A stretch of DNA of 64,000 nucleotides, taken from the NCBI GenBank assembly GCA_964636505.1, contig CAZWRY010000004.1, positions 1 through 64,000 of the forward strand. The letters are read 5' to 3'. The translations under genes and the position numbers were made by a program. Positions 24,747 through 33,093 of the stretch are shown one piece after another. The first letter of the stretch is position 1. The number at the start of each line of letters is the position of its first letter. Source of the stretch: CAZSCF01 sp964636505 (GTDB lineage: Bacteria > Patescibacteriota > Minisyncoccia > Moranbacterales > UBA2206). Under the pieces are notes generated by a model. The model ran no database searches. It was not told the origin of the DNA and was given only the letters and a program-made list of their open reading frames with translations.

Positions 24747-25847
24747 TTATACAGCTGGCGTCCAGCGCAAAGCCATTCCTGGATCGATGATTTCTACCCA
24801 TATTTGTCCCGGAACAAATTTAATCTCTTGCCCAGTTTCATCATAGAAAAACAACTTACTGTCAACTTTATTTTTATCCTTTTTCCAGGTTCCCCTATAT
24901 TCCTTACCATTCATGTAATAAAAGGCGGAACCGGAATCGGCCTGATCAAACCAAGGGTCGCCAATTTGAACATTAACATATTGTTCGCCGACTTTTATCG
25001 GCGCCGCGTCAGCTATTAATACCGCAACATTCTTGGGGGCGATCCTTTGCTTATTGTTTCTGTCGTTATCAGCCGTGCCCCCCCAAGACCTAAAATATGA
25101 ATTACTGGCCTTGTCATAGTCATATTCCACATCATACGGCTTGGCAAAAGCTACCCTTAAGTTGCCGCCACTTGGCCTTTGTTCAAGAGCTGCTTCGGCT
25201 TGATGGGGATATCCGGAGAATTTGTTCTCCAGACTGAATCCAAATTTTTCAATTCCCTCCAAAACGGAAGAGAACTTAGTATAACCAGAATCAACTCCGC
25301 GCGCCATGCCTTCTTTTCTAAAACAATATTGGCCGGCAGATTTGCCTGCATCATTGTTACAATTAAGGTTATCTATAATTCCGTTATCCAAAAGGGCTTT
25401 AAATTCTTCTATATCAGCTCTGCCCCAATGCACATAAATAGAGCCGAGTCCCTTAGCCAAATGTACGAAGTCATGACGAGCGCTTCTTAGTGATCCAATT
25501 TCTTCAGGGCTATTGCAGCCATAAACTCCCATAAGTCTGGTTATGCTTCCATAGACAGCCGGCATTTCAATAACCATATCGGCCTGTGAAAGCCCGGCAA
25601 GAGGCCTGGCTGCCAAATCAGCCGGCTGCATAAAGGCGATTGAACGACGATTCCAGTTTTCACAAGCTTGCCCGGTAATGGGATTTACATCCCCTTCATT
25701 GGCAATTGTATATTGGCTTTCTGTTGGCTGGCTTTCCAAATTTATTTTTTTGTTCGTTGTTTTGTTTCTGTTTTTAAAGAAATAAAAAGAACCGGAGACT
25801 ATAATCAAAGCAATTAAAACGATAACTATTTTTTGTTTTGTGTTCAT
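24747..25847 (-). CDS. DUF3048 (YerB-like) exported protein
   Basis: 366 residues from the ATG at 25847. A membrane anchor (residues ~5-24, KIVIVLIALIIVSGSFYFF) is followed by the DUF3048 domains (NPITGQACENWNRRSIAFM, GSLRSARHDFVHLAKGLGS, SIYVHWGR, YDVEYDYDKASNSYFRS). The family is common in Firmicutes and CPR and its function is not known. It lies 90 nt after mutM on the same strand. Confidence 0.88.
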   Translation of the reverse strand: MNTKQKIVIVLIALIIVSGSFYFFKNRNKTTNKKINLESQPTESQYTIANEGDVNPITGQACENWNRRSIAFMQPADLAARPLAGLSQADMVIEMPAVYGSITRLMGVYGCNSPEEIGSLRSARHDFVHLAKGLGSIYVHWGRADIEEFKALLDNGIIDNLNCNNDAGKSAGQYCFRKEGMARGVDSGYTKFSSVLEGIEKFGFSLENKFSGYPHQAEAALEQRPSGGNLRVAFAKPYDVEYDYDKASNSYFRSWGGTADNDRNNKQRIAPKNVAVLIADAAPIKVGEQYVNVQIGDPWFDQADSGSAFYYMNGKEYRGTWKKDKNKVDSKLFFYDETGQEIKFVPGQIWVEIIDPGMALRWTPAV

Positions 25848-25937
25848 GCTAATAATTTTACTAATTATTAATAAATTACCACCATACGAATCAGACAACA
25901 TTCGCATGTTCGTATAAAATTCGTAATTCGTAAGGAA

Positions 25938-26804
25938 TTACTTTTGGCAAACCGGACAAAAAAATACGCTCCTTTGTCCCAATATCATACGCTTAACTAT
26001 TGTACCACATTTAGGACATTTTTTTCCAGCTTTGCGGTAAACTTTCAGAAATTTTTGAAAATCGCCCGGTGCTCCGTTTGTATCACGGTAATCGCTGTCA
26101 GATGTTCCGCGCATTTTTATGGCTTTCTGAAGGATTTTTTTAATACTTTTATAAAGATCTTTTTTTTCTTTCAAATTAAGGCTGCTTATTTTTCTCTGCG
26201 GCAAAACCCCGGATTCGAATAAAATTTCACTGCGATAAATATTACCAATACCACTTATTAATTCTTGTTCCATTAGCACCAGTCCGATGGCTTTTTCCTT
26301 TTTGCGATCCAATATTTCTGTAAATTTTTTGAAAGAAAATTCTAGGCTCATGGCATCCACTCCTAGTTTTTTTATTTCTGGAAGTTTGTTTATTTTTTGT
26401 TTATTATCGAGGAATATTTTGGCAAATTTTCTGACATCGGAAAATTCCATAGTTAGTTCTTTCTTGTTTTTTCTAAGCGTCCAAATATGATGAATGTAGC
26501 TATTTACTTTATCCCTAAAATATTTTTGATCTTTAAGATTTAAATTCTGAGATTTTATAAGCAAGTGCCCTGTCATCTTGAGATGAATATAAAGAGTTTT
26601 ATCACCGGACAAATCAATGAAAATATTTTTGCCAATTCTCCTCACATTCAAAACTTTTCGGCTTATTACTTCTTTTTGGAAATTCGCCAACGTTTTGTTT
26701 TTTATAGCTTTTGGCCAATCGCTCCAAAAATCGACTATCGTATAGCCGACGATTTTTTGATTTAAATCTGAGATAATTGTTTGAACTTCAGGTAACTCAG
26801 GCAT
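25938..26804 (-). CDS. mutM: Formamidopyrimidine-DNA glycosylase MutM/Fpg
   Basis: 288 residues. The N-terminal MPELPEVQT supplies the catalytic Pro2 and Glu3; the helix-two-turn-helix has GLVLMEQELISGIGNIYRSE; the C-terminal zinc finger has four cysteines (CPKCGTIVKRM ... FFCPVCQK). It excises 8-oxoguanine and cuts the strand. It lies downstream of polA on the same strand, a sensible repair pairing. Confidence 0.97.
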   Translation of the reverse strand: MPELPEVQTIISDLNQKIVGYTIVDFWSDWPKAIKNKTLANFQKEVISRKVLNVRRIGKNIFIDLSGDKTLYIHLKMTGHLLIKSQNLNLKDQKYFRDKVNSYIHHIWTLRKNKKELTMEFSDVRKFAKIFLDNKQKINKLPEIKKLGVDAMSLEFSFKKFTEILDRKKEKAIGLVLMEQELISGIGNIYRSEILFESGVLPQRKISSLNLKEKKDLYKSIKKILQKAIKMRGTSDSDYRDTNGAPGDFQKFLKVYRKAGKKCPKCGTIVKRMILGQRSVFFCPVCQK

Positions 26805-26881
26805 AACTCATGAAACATAAAACATGCAACATAAAACAAGGATTTTTTATGTTATATGCTCTATGCTGTATGTTATATGAT

Positions 26882-29572
26882 TTATATTTCTCCCCAGCTA
26901 TCCCCAACTTTTACATCCACGATTAGCGGCACGTCCAAAGCATAGACGTTTTCCATAATTTCTTTGACCTTCTGGGCCACATCTTCGGCTATTTTTTCTT
27001 TAACTTCCAAAATAATTTCATCGTGTACTTGCAAAACCATTTTAACGTCTTGATTCCCAGCATATTTCTCGGCTACTTTGATCATAGCTAGTTTCATAAT
27101 GTCCGCCGCGAGGCCCTGAATGGGCATATTAATCGCCATTCTTTCAGCCGCATTGGCTACTTGAAAATTGGAAGAATTTATTTCCGGAATATAGCGGCGG
27201 CGTCCCATTTCCGTTTCCACATACAAATTTTTCTTGGCAAATTCTTTGGTCTTGATCATATATTTGGCAATGCCGGAAAATTTTTGCATATACTCATCAA
27301 TAAATTTTTTGGCCTCTTCCCTGCCGATACCAGCCGACTCTGAAAATCCAAAAACGCTCATACCATAAATTACTCCAAAGTTGAGAGCTTTGGCACTTCT
27401 TCTCATTTTTCCCGTCACTTGCAAAAGCGAAACTTTATTTATTTCCGCCGCTGTCGCCCGATGCACATCCTCACCTTCCAAAAATGTTTTAATCATTTTT
27501 TCGTCTTTGCTCACATGCGCCACTACTCGCAGATCAATTTGGGAATAATCCGCGCTCACTAGTTTGTTGCCGTCTTCAGCCACAAAGGCCGTGCGCAAAA
27601 CCTGACCAAGCTCAGTCCGAATAGGAATATTTTGCATATTCGGATTAGAAGAAGAAAGTCGGCCGGTACTGGTCACCGCTTGATTAAAGTCGCTATGGAT
27701 TCTGGAATTTTCATCCACCAAAATCGGCAGAGTATCCAGATATGTAGTTTTCAATTTAAAAAGTTCACGATACTCTTCAATTTTGTCTATAATCTTATGT
27801 TCTTTTCTGATTTTAGAAAGTTCACTGGAAGCTGTTGAATAGCCGGTTTTTATTTTCTTTACGTTTCTGGTTGGAATTTCCAATTTTTCAAATAAAATTT
27901 CAGCCAGTTGTTTGGGTGAATTTATATTAAATTCCGTTTCAGATAATTCATAGATGCCTTTTTCTAAAGTTTTAACTTTTTTGTCCAGTTTTTCCGAAAT
28001 GCCTTTAAAAATAATCGTATTAAGTTTTATGCCATTTATTTCCATCTCTGCTAGAACTTCAATGAGAGGCATTTCTACATTCAAAAAAATATTTTCCAAG
28101 TCTCTTCCCCCTTTTTGTTCAGAAGATATTTTTTCAATTTTTTCCGCGTAAATTTTTTCCAGTTTGAAAATATAGTCTGCTTTTCTGGCAAATTTTTCAG
28201 CTCTTTTTTCACTGGATTCAATCTCCAGACCCAACTGCCCAGAAGAATTTTTTTCTTCCACTTCCTCACCTGTTTCATCCAGAATTAATTTAGCAAAGTC
28301 CATTTTACTGCCCGGATTCAGAACATAGGCCATCAGCATCACATCGGCTGTGAGTCCTTTATATCTAATCCCAAGCCTTTGAAAAATTTCAAAATCAAAT
28401 TTCAAATCATAGCCGATTTTTTTTATTTTTTCATTTTCTAAAACAGTTTTTAATTTTTCAAAATTTTCCTTGGAATATTCAACAAAACTCACACGCCCAG
28501 TTTTCCAGCAAAAAGCGACTCCCTGAATTGAGCTGTCAAAATATTTTAAGCCGATTGTTTCCAGGCTTACAGCCAGTTCTTGTTGCCCACTTAGAAATTT
28601 AACATGCTCGTCTAGTTTTCCCGAAGTTATATATTCAAATTTAAAATCTTTTACTTCATTTTTTTCATTTTCGGGCTTTAGCTTAACCTGCAAATTTGAA
28701 TCAGGCAATCTCTTGATTAGACTAAAAAAGTTAAGCTCCTGAAAAAGATCTACTAATTTTTCCCTTTCAAATTCACGCGTCACAGCTGCCGAAAAATCCA
28801 ATTTAAGCGGAACATTTTTAACAATCGTAGCTAAATTTTTAGACATGAAGGCTTTCATCTTGTCTCTTTCTAATTTATCTTTAACTGCGTCTTTGATATC
28901 CGCTAAAGATGTGTAAACATTTTCCAAAGTTTCATATTTTTTCAAAAGTTCAACGGCTGTTTTTTCGCCAATACCTTTGACACCGGGAATGTTATCCGAA
29001 GGATCGCCGCGAAGACCCTTATAGTCAATCATTTGATTTGGGTTAAGGCCAAAACGCTCGCGAACAGCTGCTTCATCATAGAGAACCGCATCGCCCATGC
29101 CTTTGCGCAAAGCAAAAACTTTTGTTTTCGGACCAACTAATTGCAGGGTGTCCAGATCTCCAGTGACAATAATGTTTTCCACATCTTCTCCTGAATTTTC
29201 CGATTGATAAACCATTGTGCCAATTACATCGTCCGCTTCATAGCCTTCTTTTTCATAAATGGGAATATTGAAGGCTCGCACGACTTCTTTGACTCTGCCA
29301 ATTTGGGCATAGAGTTCATCTGGAGCTTTGACTCTGGTCGCTTTATATTCCTTATATTCAGTATGGCGAAAAGTCGGGGCCGCCAAATCAAAAGAAGCCA
29401 AGATATAGTCTGGCTTCAAATCATTGATAACCTTAAGTAAAACGCTAGTAAAGCCATACACCGCATTGACTAATTCTCCCTTTTTGGTAGTTAGCGGCGG
29501 CAAAGCATGATAAGCCCTGTGAATAAGGGCATTCCCGTCGATTAGTACCAGTTTTTTAGCTTCTTTGCTCAT
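26882..29572 (-). CDS. polA: DNA polymerase I
   Basis: 896 residues. 5'-3' exonuclease (1-300: LVLIDGNALIHRAYHAL, GLRGDPSDNIPGVKGIGEKTA), a 3'-5' exonuclease-like region (~310-490) and the polymerase domain (SADYSQIDLRVVAH, RRSAKALNFGVIYGMS, VLQVHDEIILEV). In the proofreading region the first metal-binding Asp is not found (VSLETIGL in place of xDTET), while a YDLKFDFEIF element remains, so proofreading may be impaired. The polymerase and flap nuclease motifs look intact. Length is normal. Confidence 0.96.
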   Translation of the reverse strand: MSKEAKKLVLIDGNALIHRAYHALPPLTTKKGELVNAVYGFTSVLLKVINDLKPDYILASFDLAAPTFRHTEYKEYKATRVKAPDELYAQIGRVKEVVRAFNIPIYEKEGYEADDVIGTMVYQSENSGEDVENIIVTGDLDTLQLVGPKTKVFALRKGMGDAVLYDEAAVRERFGLNPNQMIDYKGLRGDPSDNIPGVKGIGEKTAVELLKKYETLENVYTSLADIKDAVKDKLERDKMKAFMSKNLATIVKNVPLKLDFSAAVTREFEREKLVDLFQELNFFSLIKRLPDSNLQVKLKPENEKNEVKDFKFEYITSGKLDEHVKFLSGQQELAVSLETIGLKYFDSSIQGVAFCWKTGRVSFVEYSKENFEKLKTVLENEKIKKIGYDLKFDFEIFQRLGIRYKGLTADVMLMAYVLNPGSKMDFAKLILDETGEEVEEKNSSGQLGLEIESSEKRAEKFARKADYIFKLEKIYAEKIEKISSEQKGGRDLENIFLNVEMPLIEVLAEMEINGIKLNTIIFKGISEKLDKKVKTLEKGIYELSETEFNINSPKQLAEILFEKLEIPTRNVKKIKTGYSTASSELSKIRKEHKIIDKIEEYRELFKLKTTYLDTLPILVDENSRIHSDFNQAVTSTGRLSSSNPNMQNIPIRTELGQVLRTAFVAEDGNKLVSADYSQIDLRVVAHVSKDEKMIKTFLEGEDVHRATAAEINKVSLLQVTGKMRRSAKALNFGVIYGMSVFGFSESAGIGREEAKKFIDEYMQKFSGIAKYMIKTKEFAKKNLYVETEMGRRRYIPEINSSNFQVANAAERMAINMPIQGLAADIMKLAMIKVAEKYAGNQDVKMVLQVHDEIILEVKEKIAEDVAQKVKEIMENVYALDVPLIVDVKVGDSWGEI

Positions 29573-29645
29573 ATGCCTATTATACAGCCAAAAGAAGGTT
29601 TAATAAAGAAAAAATTATTGATTTTTTTCTAAAAAGCGGAAGAAT

Positions 29646-29837
29646 TTGGCAAAAAGAAGGGTGTTTAAGATCGGAAGCGCAGTTAAAAGTTGCAAGTTTG
29701 AAAAGATTGAGGATGTTGAAAAATGGTTAAGTGAAGATAGTAATGTGTGTGGAGTTAGTCTGAAATGGGCAGTTTTGGGAGTGGTGGTTAGTAAAATTTC
29801 ATATATTTTTAGTTCTTACAAAACAAAGGAGGCGTAA
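29646..29837 (+). CDS. Small hypothetical protein
   Basis: 63 residues beginning at a TTG preceded by GGAAG at a suitable distance. Mixed charge with a hydrophobic C-terminal segment (KWAVLGVVVSKISYIF), possibly one membrane helix. No family recognised. Support is only the start context and the following small ORF with a strong Shine-Dalgarno, which could be co-transcribed. Confidence 0.4.
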   Translation: MAKRRVFKIGSAVKSCKFEKIEDVEKWLSEDSNVCGVSLKWAVLGVVVSKISYIFSSYKTKEA

Positions 29838-29839
29838 AA

Positions 29840-29917
29840 ATGAAAAAGATAAAAAAGTTTTGGCATCGTTTGTCCCAGGAAGTAGTTGAAGTCCTGAGGC
29901 ATAAGGGCGGACCGTAA
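29840..29917 (+). CDS. 25-residue ORF with strong Shine-Dalgarno, then an in-frame stop
   Basis: AAAGGAGG lies 7 nt before an ATG, the best ribosome site in this part of the window. The 25-residue basic peptide (KKIKKFWHRLSQEVVEVL) ends at TAA (29915-29917). The same frame stays open afterwards with a ribosomal-protein-like basic stretch (GTPKGKRGYNRSAKKMAE) up to the terminator. It is either a genuine micro-protein or a ~50-codon gene with a stop mutation. Confidence 0.45.
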   Translation: MKKIKKFWHRLSQEVVEVLRHKGGP

Positions 29918-29980
29918 GGAACGCCGAAGGGTAAGCGCGGTTACAATCGCTCTGCTAAAAAAATGGCAGAAAAACATAGA

Positions 29981-30016
29981 CGGGCAGTGAAGATTCTTTT
30001 ACCTGCCCGTTTTTTT
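29981..30016 (+). terminator. Terminator after the small ORFs
   Basis: CGGGCAG/CTGCCCG stem followed by seven T. Confidence 0.88.
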
Positions 30017-30029
30017 ATTTGCAAAAATT

Positions 30030-30821
30030 TTATTTTTCCAGAAGTTCAATATTTTGAATGATCATATCTTTCAAAGGACAATCTCTGTCGTTCACTTCTG
30101 TTTTTTCTATTTTCTTGACCACATCCATTCCTTCAACCACTTCTCCGAAATTGGTGTGCTTGCCATCCAGCCAAGGCGTGCTTTCCGCTGTCACAATGAA
30201 AAATTGGCTGCCATTGGTGTCAGCACCGGAATTAGCCATAGCCAAAGAGCCCTGAACTAATTTATGTGAATTGAATTCATCGGCAAATTTGTAATCCGGT
30301 CCGCCAGTTCCCCATCTGCTCTTGGCTGTTTCATCTTTGGAAAGCGGATCACCGCCTTGAATCATAAAATCTTTGATAATGCGATGAAATTTTGTGCCTG
30401 CATAAAATCCATCTTGTGAAAGCCTCAGAAAATTTCCAACTGTTATTGGAGAATCAGTATTGTAGAATTTTACCTTTATATCCCCCGCGTTGGTTTTTAT
30501 TTTAGCCGCCGTATATTTTTTTACGAGTTCGCTATTGTCTGACATATTGTTGTTTTGATTAATTTGATTATTTGATTGAACTCTTTTATTTTGATCTTCA
30601 TTTAAAGTCTCGCTTAGTTTTTGATTTTGTTCATCATAGGCTTTTTGAATATTTTGTTTGGCTGTCTGGCTTATTCCGGTCATTTGCTCCAAATAGCCTT
30701 CATTTTGGGGTGAGGATGTCTTGTTTGACTCACCTACATTGTCCAAAATTTCTTGAGACAAGGTGCAGCCAGAAAGAAATAGAATGCCAACCACCAACAT
30801 TTCTATTTTTATTTTTTGCAT
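30030..30821 (-). CDS. Cyclophilin-type peptidyl-prolyl isomerase lipoprotein
   Basis: 263 residues. The signal peptide ends in the lipobox LSGC (Cys19), so it is membrane-tethered outside the cytoplasm. A Gln/Asn-rich linker (~30-105) follows. The cyclophilin domain has FHRIIKDFMIQGGDP, GSLAMANSGADTNGSQFFI and WLDGKHTNFGEVVEGMDV. It probably helps folding of exported proteins. The gene is 3 nt downstream of tsaE on the same strand. Confidence 0.94.
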   Translation of the reverse strand: MQKIKIEMLVVGILFLSGCTLSQEILDNVGESNKTSSPQNEGYLEQMTGISQTAKQNIQKAYDEQNQKLSETLNEDQNKRVQSNNQINQNNNMSDNSELVKKYTAAKIKTNAGDIKVKFYNTDSPITVGNFLRLSQDGFYAGTKFHRIIKDFMIQGGDPLSKDETAKSRWGTGGPDYKFADEFNSHKLVQGSLAMANSGADTNGSQFFIVTAESTPWLDGKHTNFGEVVEGMDVVKKIEKTEVNDRDCPLKDMIIQNIELLEK

Positions 30822-30824
30822 AAA

Positions 30825-31277
30825 TTATTTATTTAAAAAATTTATTTCCCTTTCATTTTCACTTATCCATTTGAAATTTATCCAGATAGAATTTGGAGGG
30901 ATTATTTTTTGGATACGCTCTGCCCATTCAACCAAAATAATATTATTCGGATCATTAATCATTTCTTCCCAGCCTAAGCTTATTATGTCTTTGGCATTCA
31001 CCCTATAAGCATCCAGATGATATACATCTCTAAATTTTGGAAATTGGAAATTGGAAATTGGAAATTTCCTACTTTTGTAGTGCTTAAGCACTACAAAAGT
31101 AGGACTGGTATATGGTCCTTTGATTTTTAGTCCCTGCAAAAACCCTTGAGTAAAAGTGGTTTTGCCGGACCCCAATTCTCCGGAAAGACAGATAATTATT
31201 CCGCTCTTAATTTCTTGGGCTAATATTTTGCCCAATTCTTTAGTTTGTCTGAAGTTTTGCGTGATAAATTTTTGCAT
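30825..31277 (-). CDS. tsaE: tRNA threonylcarbamoyladenosine factor TsaE
   Basis: 150 residues. P-loop GELGSGKTTFTQGF, the TSPTF motif and the VYHLDAYRV/WAERI motifs mark TsaE, the ATPase partner of TsaB-TsaD in t6A synthesis. Between TSPTFVVLKHYK and VYHLDAYRV the protein has about 11 extra residues (RKFPISNFQFP) compared with a typical family member; these come from the palindrome and repeat at 31039-31104. The insert lies in a surface loop, so activity is probably kept. Confidence 0.94.
   Translation of the reverse strand: MQKFITQNFRQTKELGKILAQEIKSGIIICLSGELGSGKTTFTQGFLQGLKIKGPYTSPTFVVLKHYKSRKFPISNFQFPKFRDVYHLDAYRVNAKDIISLGWEEMINDPNNIILVEWAERIQKIIPPNSIWINFKWISENEREINFLNK
31039..31104. repeat. 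38-bp perfect palindrome plus GGAAATT tandem repeat inside tsaE
   Basis: Four GGAAATT units (31039-31066) are followed by a perfect 38-bp palindrome at 31067-31104 (half site AAGCACTACAAAAGTAGGA). It lies inside the tsaE reading frame and has the same layout as the femX element. Confidence 0.93.
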
Positions 31278-31309
31278 AAATCCATATTAACTATAATTTG
31301 AAAAAATGA

Positions 31310-31341
31310 AAAGCGATGAGCTAAATAAGCCTCATCGCTTT
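31310..31341 (-). terminator. Terminator of the GC-rich secreted protein gene
   Basis: Perfect 11-bp stem AAAGCGATGAG/CTCATCGCTTT with T-rich tail on the minus strand. Confidence 0.85.
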
Positions 31342-31354
31342 CACAGGCGCCCCA

Positions 31355-31687
31355 TTATTCACAAGGCACCTGTATTCGTTTTCGCCCGGTCTGGCGAAAA
31401 TCGCCGTACCGGTCAATGTATCCGACCGGTACTGTTTGAAAACATCTCCCTGTCGGCTGGGTACAAACCTCTTCCCGACTTTTTGTTGTCGCCTCAATAA
31501 CAGACGAGACAACAACTGCCCCGGCAATAATTGCCAGGGGAACCCACGGGTCGCATCCGCCACCATGGTGGATATAAACATTTCCGCGATTATATCCACG
31601 GCCCGGGCCGTCTGCCAGCGCTGCCGTTGAAGAAATTGCAAACAGCAGCACTACAACAAAAAAAAGAATAAAGTTTTTCTTTTTCAT
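31355..31687 (-). CDS. Small secreted protein of foreign composition
   Basis: 110 residues with a clear signal peptide (ILFFVVVLLFAISSTAALA) and a Gly/His/Tyr-rich mature start (GPGRGYNRGNVYIHHGGG). A second hydrophobic stretch (WVPLAIIAGAVVVSS) may be a membrane or glycine-zipper segment. The C-terminus has three cysteines. The DNA is visibly richer in G and C than its neighbours, it has an unusually strong Shine-Dalgarno (AAAGGAGG) and its own promoter and terminator, which suggests recent transfer. Function unknown. Confidence 0.72.
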   Translation of the reverse strand: MKKKNFILFFVVVLLFAISSTAALADGPGRGYNRGNVYIHHGGGCDPWVPLAIIAGAVVVSSVIEATTKSREEVCTQPTGRCFQTVPVGYIDRYGDFRQTGRKRIQVPCE

Positions 31688-31723
31688 GTTTTTTCCTCCT
31701 TTTTTTGGTTTCTATTTTAGTAT

Positions 31724-31754
31724 ACTATACTACACTAAAAATGCTTTTTGTCAA
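31724..31754 (-). promoter_or_regulatory. Promoter of the GC-rich secreted protein gene
   Basis: On the minus strand, TTGACA (31749-31754) and TATAGT (31724-31729) with a 19-bp spacer; TAGTAT with a 16-bp spacer is an alternative. Confidence 0.6.
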
Positions 31755-31783
31755 GGTAGATTTTTTATTTGATTTAAAAATAA

Positions 31784-31812
31784 TTGACAGCCTAAAATTG
31801 ATTTGCTATCCT
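31784..31812 (+). promoter_or_regulatory. Promoter of the DHH-like gene
   Basis: TTGACA (31784-31789), 17 bp, TATCCT (31807-31812), 28 nt before the ATG. Confidence 0.65.
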
Positions 31813-31840
31813 ACTCTACTATTTAATTTTATCCATTTCT

Positions 31841-32974
31841 ATGAGCCTGGAACCGATGGAACAATTTAAGCAGTTTTTGGAGAAGTCAAAGGATGTTTTG
31901 ATTTTAATCCCAGAAAACTCAAATGGAGATGCTATTGGCTCAGCCTGGGCTTTGTATTTCTTTTTGCAAAAAAGAAATATAGAAGCAACCATCGCCGTTT
32001 CTGGCCCTGTTCCTGAAAAATATTCCTTCCTGCCACGTCCAGGAAAAATCCTAAGTGAAATTTCCGGCGCACGTGATTTTGTTTTGTCTTTTAACACCGC
32101 TTTTAATAAAATCGTTAACTTGCGCTCGGAAGAAACAGATGAAAAATTCAACATCTATCTGACTCCGGAAAAAGGCGCTATTGATCCTCGTGATTTTTCT
32201 TTTATTTTAGCTAAATTCAAATATGATTTATTGGTTGTCCTGGATGCTTCTGATTTGGAAAAACTTGGAAAAATATATGAAACCAACCCCGATTTATTTT
32301 TTGAAGTTCCCATTGTTAATATTGATCACAAAAGCAACAATGAAAACTTTGGCCAAATAAATATTGTTAATGTAACTGCATCATCTTCAAGTGAAATTGT
32401 TGCCACTCTTTTACAAAAAATTGATCTGGTTTCTATTGATAAAAATATTGCCGAATGCCTTCTGACTGGAATTATGAGTGCTACCGAAAGTTTCCAAAGA
32501 AAAAATACCACACCCAAAACGCTTCTCACTGCTGCCACCCTCATGGATCAGGGCGCCGATCAGCAAGCGATTGTCAGATGGCTTTATAAGACACATCCCT
32601 TGCACATTCTGAAGCTTTGGGGACGTTCAATGGCAAAATTAAATTGGGACAGTCTTTCCAAGTTAGCTTGGACAACACTAACAGTAGAAGACTTCATTCA
32701 AAGCCGCTCTAAACCGGATGATCTTTCCCTAATTTTGGAAAAATTGCAAGAAAACTACAACGAAGGTAGGTTTTTTGCCGCCCTTTTTAATGACACCGCA
32801 GAAACCAGCATGGCTATTATTAAAAGTACTTCACCCGAAAATTTAGCTCAGCTCAATCAAGTCTTGCAAGGCGTTCTTGATCAGGATTATCTGAAAATCA
32901 ATATTGCCTTGGGCAATTTGGAAGAAGCTGGTAAGGTTTTAAATGAAAAAATAAAAGAAATTACACTTTCTTAG
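31841..32974 (+). CDS. Divergent DHH-family phosphoesterase-like protein
   Basis: 377 residues related to NrnA/RecJ-type DHH phosphoesterases. Recognisable are the nucleotide-fold start (SNGDAIGSAWALYFFL), VVLDASDLEKLG and IDHKSNNENFGQIN, then a C-terminal DHHA1-like part. Several metal ligands differ from the family: the usual H-x3-D-x-D opening is ENSNGDAIG, and DHH reads DHK. It may be an altered-substrate enzyme or a non-catalytic homologue. It stands upstream of the PilB-like gene on the same strand with 119 nt between. Confidence 0.78.
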   Translation: MSLEPMEQFKQFLEKSKDVLILIPENSNGDAIGSAWALYFFLQKRNIEATIAVSGPVPEKYSFLPRPGKILSEISGARDFVLSFNTAFNKIVNLRSEETDEKFNIYLTPEKGAIDPRDFSFILAKFKYDLLVVLDASDLEKLGKIYETNPDLFFEVPIVNIDHKSNNENFGQINIVNVTASSSSEIVATLLQKIDLVSIDKNIAECLLTGIMSATESFQRKNTTPKTLLTAATLMDQGADQQAIVRWLYKTHPLHILKLWGRSMAKLNWDSLSKLAWTTLTVEDFIQSRSKPDDLSLILEKLQENYNEGRFFAALFNDTAETSMAIIKSTSPENLAQLNQVLQGVLDQDYLKINIALGNLEEAGKVLNEKIKEITLS

Positions 32975-33093
32975 AATATTTTCTGAAAAATAAATCTGTC
33001 GCCAAGGCAGCTTTTTTGTTTTTTAATTTCTCTTAGCTTTTTAATCTTTTTTGTGTTAAAATAAAGCGGTAAAATAAAAATTACAAAACAAAA

